A stretch of 64,000 nucleotides of DNA, taken from contig JAXHMK010000010.1 in NCBI GenBank assembly GCA_034521495.1, forward strand, positions 830,375-894,374, in the 5' to 3' direction. Position 1 is the first letter of the stretch, and each line of letters begins with the position of its first letter. The translations under genes were made by a program, and so were the position numbers. The notes under the pieces were generated by a model that saw only the letters and a program-made list of their open reading frames with translations, ran no database searches and was not told the DNA's origin. This DNA comes from Balneolaceae bacterium. Lineage in GTDB: Bacteria > Bacteroidota > Rhodothermia > Balneolales > Balneolaceae. Below are positions 1-8,116 of this stretch, one piece after another.

Positions 1-312
1 GCTTCCAAAAATAATAAACGGGCTAAAAAAGCAGAACTGTACTATCAAAGAGAAAAAGTTGAAAATAATCTCTCTTTATTAAACATAACTCTCATTACCG
101 GACGACCGCATCAAATTCGAGTTCAATTTTCGCATCTTGGCTATCCAGTTTGTGGGGATCAAAAATATGGCTCGAAACATACGTGTAATATATCTCTACA
201 TGCTACGCAATTAACGTTTTCACATCCAACTCTTAAGAAGGAGATAACGATACGCTCAAAACTTCCAACTGGTTTTCCATGGGATTTTTTTAATAAAAGT
301 GATAGTATTTAA
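1..312 (+). CDS. RluA-family 23S rRNA pseudouridine synthase, C-terminal part
   Basis: The first 103 codons are open from the window edge to TAA at 310-312, so this is the 3' end of a gene starting outside the window. The residues TGRPHQIR (about 33-40 of the fragment), followed by SHLGYPVCGDQKYG and a later LHA..L.F.HP pattern, are the C-terminal signature of RluA/RluC/RluD pseudouridine synthases, which isomerise uridines in 23S rRNA or tRNA. The catalytic Asp motif lies upstream and is not visible, so the exact subfamily and target base cannot be assigned. A repeat-like element begins at the stop codon. Confidence 0.85.
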   Translation, partial: ASKNNKRAKKAELYYQREKVENNLSLLNITLITGRPHQIRVQFSHLGYPVCGDQKYGSKHTCNISLHATQLTFSHPTLKKEITIRSKLPTGFPWDFFNKSDSI

Positions 313-535
313 ATCGTTGAATGCGTTTACCGATGATCCAAAAAAATGTCCTTCCCCGCGATGGATTTCCATGAAAAAGCGTCTGAAGCCTAACTTTACC
401 GAGGCTTCGGCAGACAGAAAGAGCGGATCTCCTTTGCCCAAGACATCCTTTTAAGGCCAGCGTTACGTCTTCTTATAGCAAGTCCCCAAAAAGGAAGCTT
501 CAAGGTACTTTGACCGGTAAACGCGTTAATTGATT
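312..535. repeat. MITE-like element with imperfect terminal inverted repeats
   Basis: This gene-free stretch is bounded by 21-bp imperfect inverted repeats at 312-332 and 515-535. Their common core is CGGTAAACGC, and about 17 of 21 positions match. The left arm touches the stop codon of the pseudouridine synthase gene. A 61-codon antisense open frame overlaps it, but this has no recognisable protein character. Size (224 bp) and ends suggest a small non-autonomous element or a dispersed palindromic repeat; no second copy is in the window, so mobility is inferred only. Nothing recognisable lies between 536 and 669 apart from AT-rich sequence that may hold the promoter of the next gene. Confidence 0.4.
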
Positions 536-669
536 ATCTGATACCTGGACTTCCTAAAATCTATACAACTGTTGAATGATTGGATATTTCAATTTGTTGA
601 TCATTTATAGAGAAATAAATACAACTCTATGTTAAAGCTCGATGGCGAAATAAGTATTATTTAAGTCCC

Positions 670-987
670 ATGGATAAGTTAGATCGTAAACAAGCGCTCA
701 TCCTCCTGCACTCTGTTGCAGACGGAGAAGCCAGCAATAAAGAGAAAGAGGCTTTCTTTGAGTTTATCAAAGATCATCCTGATATAGAGAAAGAGTACCA
801 ACAGGTGCTTGAATTGAAATTAGCGTTATCCGGTAAGTTGTCGAAAGAGTGTCCGGATTATCTTCGAAAACAAATATTTGATGCCATTGAGAGAGAGAAA
901 AGGAACTTATTGATCAGGAGTGCACAATGTCATCTGCCGATAATTCTATACTTTCCACATTGCTCTCGGGAGCATCCGGAAAAATAA
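670..987 (+). CDS. anti-sigma-factor-like protein, N-terminal part (probable frameshift)
   Basis: The first 78 residues form a hydrophilic helical domain (ADGEAS..E.....F...HPDIEKEY, then [20 protein letters not shown]), the layout of the cytoplasmic part of Bacteroidota anti-sigma factors that hold an ECF sigma factor. No HxxxCxxC zinc motif is present. After DAIEREK the reading leaves this pattern, and the next 29 residues look out of frame. Restoring one A in the run at 898-901 joins it to the transmembrane protein that follows (open from 927), giving one membrane-anchored protein of about 290 residues. No sigma factor gene lies next to it in the window. Confidence 0.55.
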   Translation: MDKLDRKQALILLHSVADGEASNKEKEAFFEFIKDHPDIEKEYQQVLELKLALSGKLSKECPDYLRKQIFDAIEREKRNLLIRSAQCHLPIILYFPHCSREHPEK

Positions 988-1553
988 TAAGATACGTGTC
1001 TGCTGCTGCTGTTGTATTGATTTTTTCTTTAGTAACAGTACAAATTCTCGAGAATACTGACATGCAGGCACCGGCTGATGAAATAATTGTTGAGCAGATA
1101 GCTGCAGATCATTTTGTTTCATCTTCGGGTTCAATAATTGAGCCACATTTTTCATCCGCTTCTGTGCAGGAAGCAGAAGCGTATCTATCAGAAAATCATA
1201 ATATAGATCTCACAATTCCCGAAATTGAAGGGGCAGAATTTACCGGCATTGTATTTTCAAATTTCATAGATGAGTTCACTACACCACTTCTTGAATACGT
1301 TCAACCGGACATCGGCGAGACTATTTATATTTTTACATTTGAACTTGCCCAGGTTGAGGAACACACAACCCTCAAAAGAGATAAAAATGCGGTAGAATCC
1401 TGTCAGAAATCAGAAGATTTTTATGTTGCCGAAATTGACGGACATCATGTTGTTTCCTGGCATTGGGAGGATGACTGGTACACCGCAATTTCTAACCATG
1501 ATGGGTATGCACTCGCCTCGCTTGTAGGGCCACTGAAAGATTCTTCAAATTAG
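927..1553 (+). CDS. membrane-anchored anti-sigma-like protein, C-terminal part
   Basis: The frame encodes 208 residues with one transmembrane helix (about 22-41, [13 protein letters not shown]) followed by an extracytoplasmic domain of about 160 residues ending in a [13 protein letters not shown] segment. It overlaps the preceding frame by 61 bp. An AGGAG at 916-920 sits seven bases before the ATG at 927, so independent translation is possible. However, the frame stays open upstream of the ATG (ELIDQECT precedes it) and would fuse to the helical domain if one A were restored near 900. The simplest reading is one anti-sigma factor split by a single-base deletion; a translationally coupled pair is the alternative. 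Confidence 0.55.
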   Translation: MSSADNSILSTLLSGASGKIIRYVSAAAVVLIFSLVTVQILENTDMQAPADEIIVEQIAADHFVSSSGSIIEPHFSSASVQEAEAYLSENHNIDLTIPEIEGAEFTGIVFSNFIDEFTTPLLEYVQPDIGETIYIFTFELAQVEEHTTLKRDKNAVESCQKSEDFYVAEIDGHHVVSWHWEDDWYTAISNHDGYALASLVGPLKDSSN

Positions 1554-1556
1554 AAA

Positions 1557-2894
1557 CTATTCCAGTTCTTTTCTCTCCTCTAATGCTTTCTCCGTCATAT
1601 CCTCAGGCAATTTTTTGGATGCATTCGCCCCAAGCTCTCTCAGTTTTTCGGCCTGTCCCACAAGATTTCCGGCGCCGGTAGAAAGTTGCTTCATAGCTGA
1701 TTCGTAGGAATCACTTGTCTGGCGAATTCGCTTCCCAACATCTTCAAGATTATCCACAAATCCCACAAACTTATCATATAGAAGTCCTCCGCGGCTGGCA
1801 ATTTCCATTGCATTCCTGTTTTGGTATTCCTGCTTCCAGATATTTTCAATAGTAGAGAGTGTAGCTAATAATGTGGTCGGGCTTACAATAATAATATTCC
1901 TCTCGAAGGCTTCATTATAAAGATCAGGATCGTTCTGCATTGCAACTCCAAATGCCGGTTCAATCGGGATAAACAATAACACAAAATCAGGGCTGTTAAT
2001 CCCATGGATCTGATCATAATTTTTTGAATTCAGATTCCTAACATGTCCCCGAAGTGATTGAATGTGTTGTTTCAGATATTTCGTTTGCTCATCCAGATCA
2101 TCTGTTGAGGAATATTTTTCATAGGCTGTCAGGGAAACTTTCGAATCTATAATCAATCTTTTTTCGTCCGGCAGTTTCACAATCACATCGGGTTGAAGGC
2201 GTCTTCCATCATCCATCGTGGTACTCTGCTGCGTTTCGTATTCAGAGCCCTTTTTTAAACCAGACCGCTCAAGAATTCTCTGAAGAATTACCTCTCCCCA
2301 ATTTCCCTGTTTCTTGGTATCCCCTTTCAAAGCTTTGGTGAGGTTTTTAGCTTCCTCACTCATCTTCTGATTCATCTCCTGCAGCATCTTTAAATGCTGA
2401 TCGAGAGCACTTCTCCCTTTGATATCCTCTTTGTGCGTCTCCTCGACTTGTTTTTTAAACTCAGATATCTTTTCACCCAGAGGTTTTAAAAGCTGATCGA
2501 GCTTCTCTTTATTCTGCTCGGTAAACTTCTTTGATTTTTCTTCTAAGATCTCATTTGCCAGGTTTTTGAACTCCGTTCTGAACTGTTCTTGAAGCTCCTC
2601 CAACTGACCTTTTTGCTCGGAGAGTTTCTCTTGAAGGTGAGAAAATTCTGCCTGCAGTTTGGTGAGCTCTTTTTCGGCCTGATTGGCCCGATCTGTTTCT
2701 GCCGAGAGTTTCGCTTCAGCCCTCTCCATTTCAGTCGACAATCTCAATTCAGCTTGATCTGCCGTTTGAGCTAAATTTTCGTTTCGCTCTTCAAGTCTGC
2801 TCTGTTTCGATTTCCCGATGAAATAGGCCAAAGCAAAACCAATCACAAAAAATATAATTGCACTCAGCAGAATAGAGATATCCATGAATTCCAT
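1557..2894 (-). CDS. rmuC: DNA recombination protein RmuC
   Basis: This 445-residue protein has one N-terminal membrane helix (about 7-26), a long Gln/Glu/Lys-rich coiled coil to about residue 200, then the RmuC domain with IIDSKVSLTAYEKY and LLFIPIEPAFGVAMQ. RmuC limits recombination at inverted repeats and is predicted to have a nuclease-like fold. Length is close to the E. coli protein (475). The ATG at 2894 gives MEFMDIS; the internal ATG three codons later is an equally good start. It stands alone and faces away from the anti-sigma-like gene. Confidence 0.93.
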   Translation of the reverse strand: MEFMDISILLSAIIFFVIGFALAYFIGKSKQSRLEERNENLAQTADQAELRLSTEMERAEAKLSAETDRANQAEKELTKLQAEFSHLQEKLSEQKGQLEELQEQFRTEFKNLANEILEEKSKKFTEQNKEKLDQLLKPLGEKISEFKKQVEETHKEDIKGRSALDQHLKMLQEMNQKMSEEAKNLTKALKGDTKKQGNWGEVILQRILERSGLKKGSEYETQQSTTMDDGRRLQPDVIVKLPDEKRLIIDSKVSLTAYEKYSSTDDLDEQTKYLKQHIQSLRGHVRNLNSKNYDQIHGINSPDFVLLFIPIEPAFGVAMQNDPDLYNEAFERNIIIVSPTTLLATLSTIENIWKQEYQNRNAMEIASRGGLLYDKFVGFVDNLEDVGKRIRQTSDSYESAMKQLSTGAGNLVGQAEKLRELGANASKKLPEDMTEKALEERKELE

Positions 2895-3148
2895 TTGGTT
2901 TGATTTTTATGGAACATACAACTCAGGAGTGACAATTTCTGTCACCCTCCTGGAAATAATCTGATAAACTTCGAAACTTTTTTAGAGAAGCGGAGCTTCC
3001 AGAGTCCGTTCACGATGCTGGAGCTTCGGAACGAGTAAAACTTAAAAGATCAACATTTCATGACGCAAACGTCCACGTTTGTGACCTATATTGTGGGCAC
3101 GAGCGAGACGCTCGCGCCATCTTCAATCTAAGTCGTTCCTGCGGAACT
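2895..3148. repeat. intergenic palindromic repeats (GAGCGAGACGCTC type)
   Basis: The spacer between rmuC and dnaJ is rich in hairpins. CAAACG TCCA CGTTTG lies at about 3066-3081. GAGCG AGA CGCTC lies at 3101-3113 within GGCACGAGCGAGACGCTCGC. A related copy of the second hairpin lies at 9796-9822 with the outer pair changed from G-C to A-T. The phrase CTTCGGAACGAGTAAAAC at about 3024-3041 is also shared with the right flank of the IS110 element near 14772. These look like dispersed REP-type repeats. No gene is seen. Confidence 0.5.
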
Positions 3149-4315
3149 TTATTGAAAGACATCTTTTATCTTCGAAAAGAATCCTTTCTCACGTTCCTGT
3201 GCACTTATGGGATCGAAATGATCTTCGCCCTGTATTGCCTTGATATGCTTTTTCTCTTCATCCGTTAAATCTTTCGGGATATATACATTCATTTTGATGA
3301 ACTGATCTCCCACTCCGGAATTATTCAAACCTTTAATCCCTCGTTCTCTCATTCGAAGAAGTTTTCCGGGCTGCGTACCGGGTTCAATTTTCACTTTCGC
3401 TTTACCTTTCAGGGTGGGTACTTCTACTTCCGTTCCAAGAATAGCATCAGGAATGCTGACCAAAAGATCGTAGTAGATATCATTTCCATCCCGCTCAAAA
3501 TCTTCATGCTCTTTCTCTTCAATCAGAACAATCAGGTCACCCGGTTGGCCACCGCGAATTCCTGCATTTCCCTGTCGGCGAAGTGTAATATAATTTCCCT
3601 TGGCAACGCCTGAAGGAATATTCACCTTCATCTTTTCATTGCTCTTGTACCGGCCCTGGCCGCCACATTTACTGCACTTATTTTTGATGATTTTTCCTTC
3701 TCCCTGGCATGTTGGGCACGGCTGTACATTTACAAATTGGCCAAACATGGTTCGCGATACCTGCCTGATCTCACCCACACCATTACATTTGGGACAGGTT
3801 TCGAAATCGGATTCCGTTTCAGCACCGGTTCCATTACATGAATCACATTTGATATGCTTCTTTACCTTAAGGGTCTTTTCAACACCTTCAGCAATCTCTT
3901 CGAGCGTCAGGGCAACGCTCAGCTTCATATCAGAGCCCGGTCGCCCGGTTCCGCGCCTTCGCCTGCTTTGCCCACGCGATCCTCCGGCACCTCCAAATAT
4001 ATCACTACCAAAAATATCACTGAAATGACTAAAGATGTCCTCAAAATTGGCATTTCCAAAATCGGAAGCGCCACCACCAAAACCACCGCCATTCAGGCCG
4101 GAATGTCCAAATTGATCATAGCGTTTACGTTTTTCCGGATCCCGGAGAACTTCATAGGCTTCAGAAGCCTCTTTAAATTTCTTTTCCGCATCATCATCCC
4201 CTTTATTTCGGTCGGGGTGATACTTCATTGCCAGTTTTCGATAAGCCTTCTTTAATTCCTGTTCACTGGCGTTCTTTTCTACACCTAAAACTTCGTAGTA
4301 GTCGCGTTTTGACAT
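3149..4315 (-). CDS. dnaJ: chaperone DnaJ (Hsp40)
   Basis: A full-length type I DnaJ of 388 residues. It has a J-domain (1-70) with HPD at 33-35, a Gly/Phe-rich linker (about 75-130), four CxxCxGxG zinc repeats ([32 protein letters not shown]) and the C-terminal substrate-binding domains. It stimulates the DnaK ATPase and delivers unfolded clients. It lies nine bases downstream of grpE on the same strand, so the two form an operon. dnaK is not in the window. Confidence 0.97.
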   Translation of the reverse strand: MSKRDYYEVLGVEKNASEQELKKAYRKLAMKYHPDRNKGDDDAEKKFKEASEAYEVLRDPEKRKRYDQFGHSGLNGGGFGGGASDFGNANFEDIFSHFSDIFGSDIFGGAGGSRGQSRRRRGTGRPGSDMKLSVALTLEEIAEGVEKTLKVKKHIKCDSCNGTGAETESDFETCPKCNGVGEIRQVSRTMFGQFVNVQPCPTCQGEGKIIKNKCSKCGGQGRYKSNEKMKVNIPSGVAKGNYITLRRQGNAGIRGGQPGDLIVLIEEKEHEDFERDGNDIYYDLLVSIPDAILGTEVEVPTLKGKAKVKIEPGTQPGKLLRMRERGIKGLNNSGVGDQFIKMNVYIPKDLTDEEKKHIKAIQGEDHFDPISAQEREKGFFSKIKDVFQ

Positions 4316-4324
4316 AAATTAAGT

Positions 4325-4930
4325 TTATTCGCTTACAATTACCTTGGCGTGCCGTAACGTCTTGTCCCCTATTCGATAGCCGTTTTCCAATACCTGCAAA
4401 ACAGTTCCGCTCTCAATAGAATCATCTTCTGGTTTCTGTCGCAACATCGCATCGTGCAGATCAACATCAAACGGAACGCCTGTTTCGTCAATTCGTTCAA
4501 CATCATGCTTCTCCAGGACGTCCTCAAATTTATTAGCAATAAGCTGTACACCATCTACGTACGATGAGTTCGCATCATTTTCCTTCATTGACTGAAGGGT
4601 TCTGATTAAATCGTCGTTGATAGGCAAAAATGCTTCCAGTGCAGCCTCCCTCGCTGTTTGAAAAATTTGTTCCCGGTCACGGCGCATACGCTTCCGCATA
4701 TTATCCATCTCTGCAGCCTTGCGAAGCTGGGAATCTTTAACCTTCTCCAGTTCTTCCTCAAGTTGATTAATCCGTTTTTGTTGCACTTCAATCAATTGAT
4801 CGGTGTTGTCAATTTCTTCTTCAGAAAGTGATTCATCCACCTCTTCAGACAACTCACCGGCTTCATGTTCAATATTTTCAGCCATCTCAGCTTGTCTGTC
4901 TTCAGTCTGTTTTTCTTTCTCTAAACTCAT
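4325..4930 (-). CDS. grpE: nucleotide exchange factor GrpE
   Basis: A 201-residue protein with an acidic, low-complexity N-terminus (about 1-55). A long coiled-coil helix with RKAAEMDNMRKRMRRDREQ follows, then the compact C-terminal domain ending in VLENGYRIGDKTLRHAKVIVS, the GrpE signature. GrpE exchanges ADP for ATP on DnaK. Length matches the family (about 197 in E. coli). It starts at ATG 4930 and is the first gene of a grpE-dnaJ operon. Confidence 0.96.
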   Translation of the reverse strand: MSLEKEKQTEDRQAEMAENIEHEAGELSEEVDESLSEEEIDNTDQLIEVQQKRINQLEEELEKVKDSQLRKAAEMDNMRKRMRRDREQIFQTAREAALEAFLPINDDLIRTLQSMKENDANSSYVDGVQLIANKFEDVLEKHDVERIDETGVPFDVDLHDAMLRQKPEDDSIESGTVLQVLENGYRIGDKTLRHAKVIVSE

Positions 4931-5077
4931 TAATTCTATCTAAAATCTTTTTTATTTCTTTGTTTGATGATAAAGTTTATAAAACCCTTACCAATCAGAT
5001 ATGTTAATTAAAGCAAATAGCATGCCACAAGAATATTTCCATCTTGTATGTGACAATCTTTCGCTTCGTTTATTTTT

Positions 5078-5458
5078 TTAATCCTCGTAAAAGAACTCAA
5101 TTAAATTCCCGTCCGGATCAGAAGCAAAAACAAATCGTCCCTTTTTTCGATTGGCAGGTCCACTTAGAATAGTTACTTCATGTTCTCTGAGAAAAGTTGC
5201 CATCTCATCCACTTCATCTTCTGAATTAAGATAAAATCCAAAATGATCAACCCGAAAATCTCGTGAATTGGGATCGTAACTTGTTTCCGCTTCTACAATC
5301 ACAAGTGTATCCTCCTTCCCGATTTTATAGACAGCCATACTTTGGCCCATTTTCCGAACGAGCTCAAACCCAAGTATCTCTCCGTAAAATTCCTCAGAAC
5401 GCTCAATTTCATTGACCCGAATAGTAATATGGTTAATTCCGGTTGGTTTAAAATCCAT
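5078..5458 (-). CDS. VOC-family (glyoxalase/dioxygenase-like) protein
   Basis: A 126-residue protein with two βαβββ halves typical of the vicinal oxygen chelate fold. It begins GINHITIRVNEIERSEEFY, a common start for this family, and ends DPDGNLIEFFYED. Possible metal ligands are the His near the start, the His in RVDHFGFYL and the Glu in LIEFF. Substrate cannot be inferred, since the family includes glyoxalase I, fosfomycin-resistance and dioxygenase members. It is a stand-alone gene between grpE and a repeat-rich spacer. Confidence 0.85.
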   Translation of the reverse strand: MDFKPTGINHITIRVNEIERSEEFYGEILGFELVRKMGQSMAVYKIGKEDTLVIVEAETSYDPNSRDFRVDHFGFYLNSEDEVDEMATFLREHEVTILSGPANRKKGRFVFASDPDGNLIEFFYED

Positions 5459-5954
5459 TCTTTTGTTATTAAATTTTTGTGTTATCTGAATTTTTTATCA
5501 CTGATAAAAAAACAATTATTCAAGCTTTTAAGATAAGGTGATTTCAGAAGCTTTACAGAACTTTTGTGTAAATCACTCTTATCTATTTCTCAAAAAATTT
5601 ATATCTCGGTCCAAAATCCGATCAGCCCGATCTTACACAGAAATCTATTGTTGTCTCAACCCATATCTGACAGTGTGTGAAGACCTGACAGCATTCCCGG
5701 TGCTTTTCCGGGGTTCTGATAGCGTCAGTAACTTTTTAAATAGATGAGTAGAGGGATTTGCATTACTGCCCGTCTGCACGCTGTATGTGCGGGCTGACGG
5801 GTTGGGGACACCCATCAGCCGGTAAAAACAACCGACAGATGGGTATTTCAAAGCCTCCGAGTATATGGCAATTTACAAACCTCAACGCTGTCAGATACAG
5901 TGTGTGCTGACTGGTATCGACCGATACTGCATCACTGAATTGACACTATGCGAG
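5459..5954. repeat. structured intergenic region with IS110-end-like relic
   Basis: No convincing gene lies in this stretch of nearly 500 bp. TATCTGACAG at 5664-5673 is perfectly inverted at 5888-5897. Between them ACCTGACAG...CGGTGCTTTT.CGG (5683-5710) resembles the reverse complement of the right end of the IS110 element at 14701-14738, including the hairpin core and the spacing to CTTTTTAAA. Other hairpins are GTATCG AC CGATAC (about 5914-5927) and a CCCGTC...GACGGG stem (about 5769-5801). It is best read as an eroded end of an IS110-family element or another structured repeat; the similarity was judged by eye. Confidence 0.4.
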
Positions 5955-7259
5955 TTAAAACCGGGTGTTTACAATATTTGCAAACTCAGAACCAAATGTA
6001 TAAGTCACCGCAAACGAACCTGATAATGAGAAATCGGTTGCAAGTTCCCTGCGCTGCAAAAGAATGTCTTCGAGGGAGGCATCACCCGCCGGAAGTGTAA
6101 TTTGATCCTGTATCATCTGGAAATTGGTCTGGAACCGAACAGAAAGTCCTTCGAAAATTCTAACTGAAAAACCTCCAAAAAATTCTGCTCTTCTTAACGA
6201 TGTATCATGAAAATAGTGCGACCCAATTAATCCACCGGATATACTGCCCCATGGCTGTTCAACATCCACAGCTCCACGAAATTGGTGACCAAGCAGATGC
6301 TGAGAGTTTTTATTAAAAATTGTAGTATCAAAGAAATCGAAATAGGAGTATCCAATTTGATATTGCAGAGTTACCGCTTTTCTTGTGGCCAGCCTGTATG
6401 GAAAAAAACTATATTCAATACCTGGTGATATTTCCACTCGGTGACGAATATTCCGATCGTTTCGCGTTATGTAGTCAGCAAAAAGGCCAACTGACCAATG
6501 TTGATTTATACTTTTTATTGCATAAGTATCCAATCCGTGACGCTGAACTGAACTCTTTACATCTTCGTCTTCGCTCTGTTCAATTTCCACATATGTGTAA
6601 TTAAAATACGGGCGAAATCTCAGTTTCCAATCTTCAGTAACCCGATCAGCAAATATGCCCCACCTTGAATCAAAATCTGTTCGGTTCGATTCCAACCCAA
6701 GACTGATTGAACCGACATATGCTTCGAAGATCCAGTAATTCCAGGGATCTTTCGGAGTTTCTAATTCGGTAGCTTGCAAACCGTCTGGTTCATGCATCAA
6801 GTTAAAAGAGGAGAATAATGAAGTTTGAGACAGATAGGGCATAAGGGCAGAAAACAGCACCTTGTTTAAACCATCCCTTATTTCACTGGTAGTTGCATTT
6901 CGTTGTGCAACATATTTCAAATCAAATTGAATATCTGAAAAAGTACGCTGCCCTATAAATGAAATTTCATATTCTGTTGCTCCACTAACCATGGATGTTC
7001 GTGTTATGAATATGTGTATATCTGCCTGTTCGGGGTCACGAACGTAATTAACAAAAGGCAGTTCCGAACGGATGTAATCGAAATCACAAAAAGAGCAGTC
7101 AATGTAAACAAATGGTGCACTGTTATTCTTGTATTCAGCTGACTCCCCATTCAGCGTATCAGCTTCTGTATTTTCCGGAACTTGGCCGGTAGCAGCTCTT
7201 GGCAGATAAAACAATATTAAAATGCATAAATAAAATAACGGCTTGCAAGACTTTTTCAT
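5955..7259 (-). CDS. predicted outer-membrane beta-barrel protein of unknown function
   Basis: I do not recognise a named gene. Starting at the internal ATG at 7259 (rather than 7295) gives an N-terminal MKKSCKPLFYLCILILFY signal sequence ending near a Gly-Gln, which decides the start. An N-terminal domain follows (FVYIDCSFCDFDYIRSELPF.NYVRDPEQADIHIFIT) that recurs in hypothetical Bacteroidota outer-membrane proteins. The C-terminal half is rich in alternating aromatic strands (FRPYFNYTYVEI, LQYQIGYSYFDFF, GSFAVTYTFG), typical of a barrel. The protein is about 434 residues long. It is transcribed alone and is divergent from rsmI. Confidence 0.7.
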   Translation of the reverse strand: MKKSCKPLFYLCILILFYLPRAATGQVPENTEADTLNGESAEYKNNSAPFVYIDCSFCDFDYIRSELPFVNYVRDPEQADIHIFITRTSMVSGATEYEISFIGQRTFSDIQFDLKYVAQRNATTSEIRDGLNKVLFSALMPYLSQTSLFSSFNLMHEPDGLQATELETPKDPWNYWIFEAYVGSISLGLESNRTDFDSRWGIFADRVTEDWKLRFRPYFNYTYVEIEQSEDEDVKSSVQRHGLDTYAIKSINQHWSVGLFADYITRNDRNIRHRVEISPGIEYSFFPYRLATRKAVTLQYQIGYSYFDFFDTTIFNKNSQHLLGHQFRGAVDVEQPWGSISGGLIGSHYFHDTSLRRAEFFGGFSVRIFEGLSVRFQTNFQMIQDQITLPAGDASLEDILLQRRELATDFSLSGSFAVTYTFGSEFANIVNTRF

Positions 7260-7423
7260 CTGTATTGCCTTTTCAACTGTGTTATATTTAGCCAACTTTA
7301 CTGATACAAAAAGTTTTTATTTCCTTTACTGTAAACTAAATTTAACAGTTTCCTGAATGATTCTTTAATCTTAGGATCTGAATGCAGTAGATTTAAATTT
7401 TTTTACCTAAAACCGTATTTAAT

Positions 7424-8107
7424 TTGTCAACATTATACCTGGTAGCTACCCCAATAGGCAATCTCAGCGATTTTTCTAAACGTGCGGTTGAAACCCTGAA
7501 ATCTGTAGATTCGATTGCATGTGAAGATACTCGTACTTCCGGTTTACTTTTTCAGCACTACGGAATAGACAAACCTACATTTTCTTTTCATCAGCACAAT
7601 GAACATCACAAAGTAGAGCATCTTATGAACCTGCTATCCGGCGGACAAAATGTAGCAGTTGTAAGTGATGCAGGTATGCCCGGAATTTCGGATCCGGGAT
7701 TTCTTGCTGTTCGGGCGGCTCACCAGAATGGCCACAAGGTCTGCCCGATTCCGGGTCCAAGTGCCGTTACTGCTGCTATTGCCGCAAGCGGACTGCCGAG
7801 CGACCGGTTTCTGTTTGAGGGATTTCTTCCTCAAAAAAAAGGACGACAAACGAAGATTAAGGAGATTGCTGGTGCCGATATCACAACGGTGATCTATGAA
7901 AGTCCTTACCGGGTTGTAAAATTGATAAACGGGTTGGCTGAATTTTGTGAAGGAACGCGATGGATTTGTGTGGCTCGGGAGATCACTAAAAAGTTTGAAG
8001 AGATCGACCGCGGACAACTTGCTGAAATTGTTAGCCGTTGGAATGAAAAATCATCCATCAAAGGTGAGTTTGTAATCGTTATTGCCGGCAAAGATTACGA
8101 AGAATAA
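7424..8107 (+). CDS. rsmI: 16S rRNA (cytidine1402-2'-O)-methyltransferase RsmI
   Basis: A 227-residue SAM-dependent methyltransferase of the tetrapyrrole-methylase fold. LYLVATPIGNLSD near the start, CEDTRTSGLLFQHYGI and VSDAGMPGISDPG are the family motifs, and PGPSAVTAAIAASGLP completes the cofactor site. It methylates the 2'-OH of C1402 in 16S rRNA. The start is TTG at 7424, because the conserved LYLVATPIGN core begins four codons later and no ATG lies upstream in frame. The stop is followed directly by lnt. Confidence 0.93.
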   Translation: MSTLYLVATPIGNLSDFSKRAVETLKSVDSIACEDTRTSGLLFQHYGIDKPTFSFHQHNEHHKVEHLMNLLSGGQNVAVVSDAGMPGISDPGFLAVRAAHQNGHKVCPIPGPSAVTAAIAASGLPSDRFLFEGFLPQKKGRQTKIKEIAGADITTVIYESPYRVVKLINGLAEFCEGTRWICVAREITKKFEEIDRGQLAEIVSRWNEKSSIKGEFVIVIAGKDYEE

Positions 8108-8116
8108 GTGTATTCT

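Noticed and set aside
3600..4255. Two long + strand frames inside dnaJ
   Set aside because: They are antisense shadows of the conserved Gly- and Cys-rich DnaJ coding frame and have no family features.
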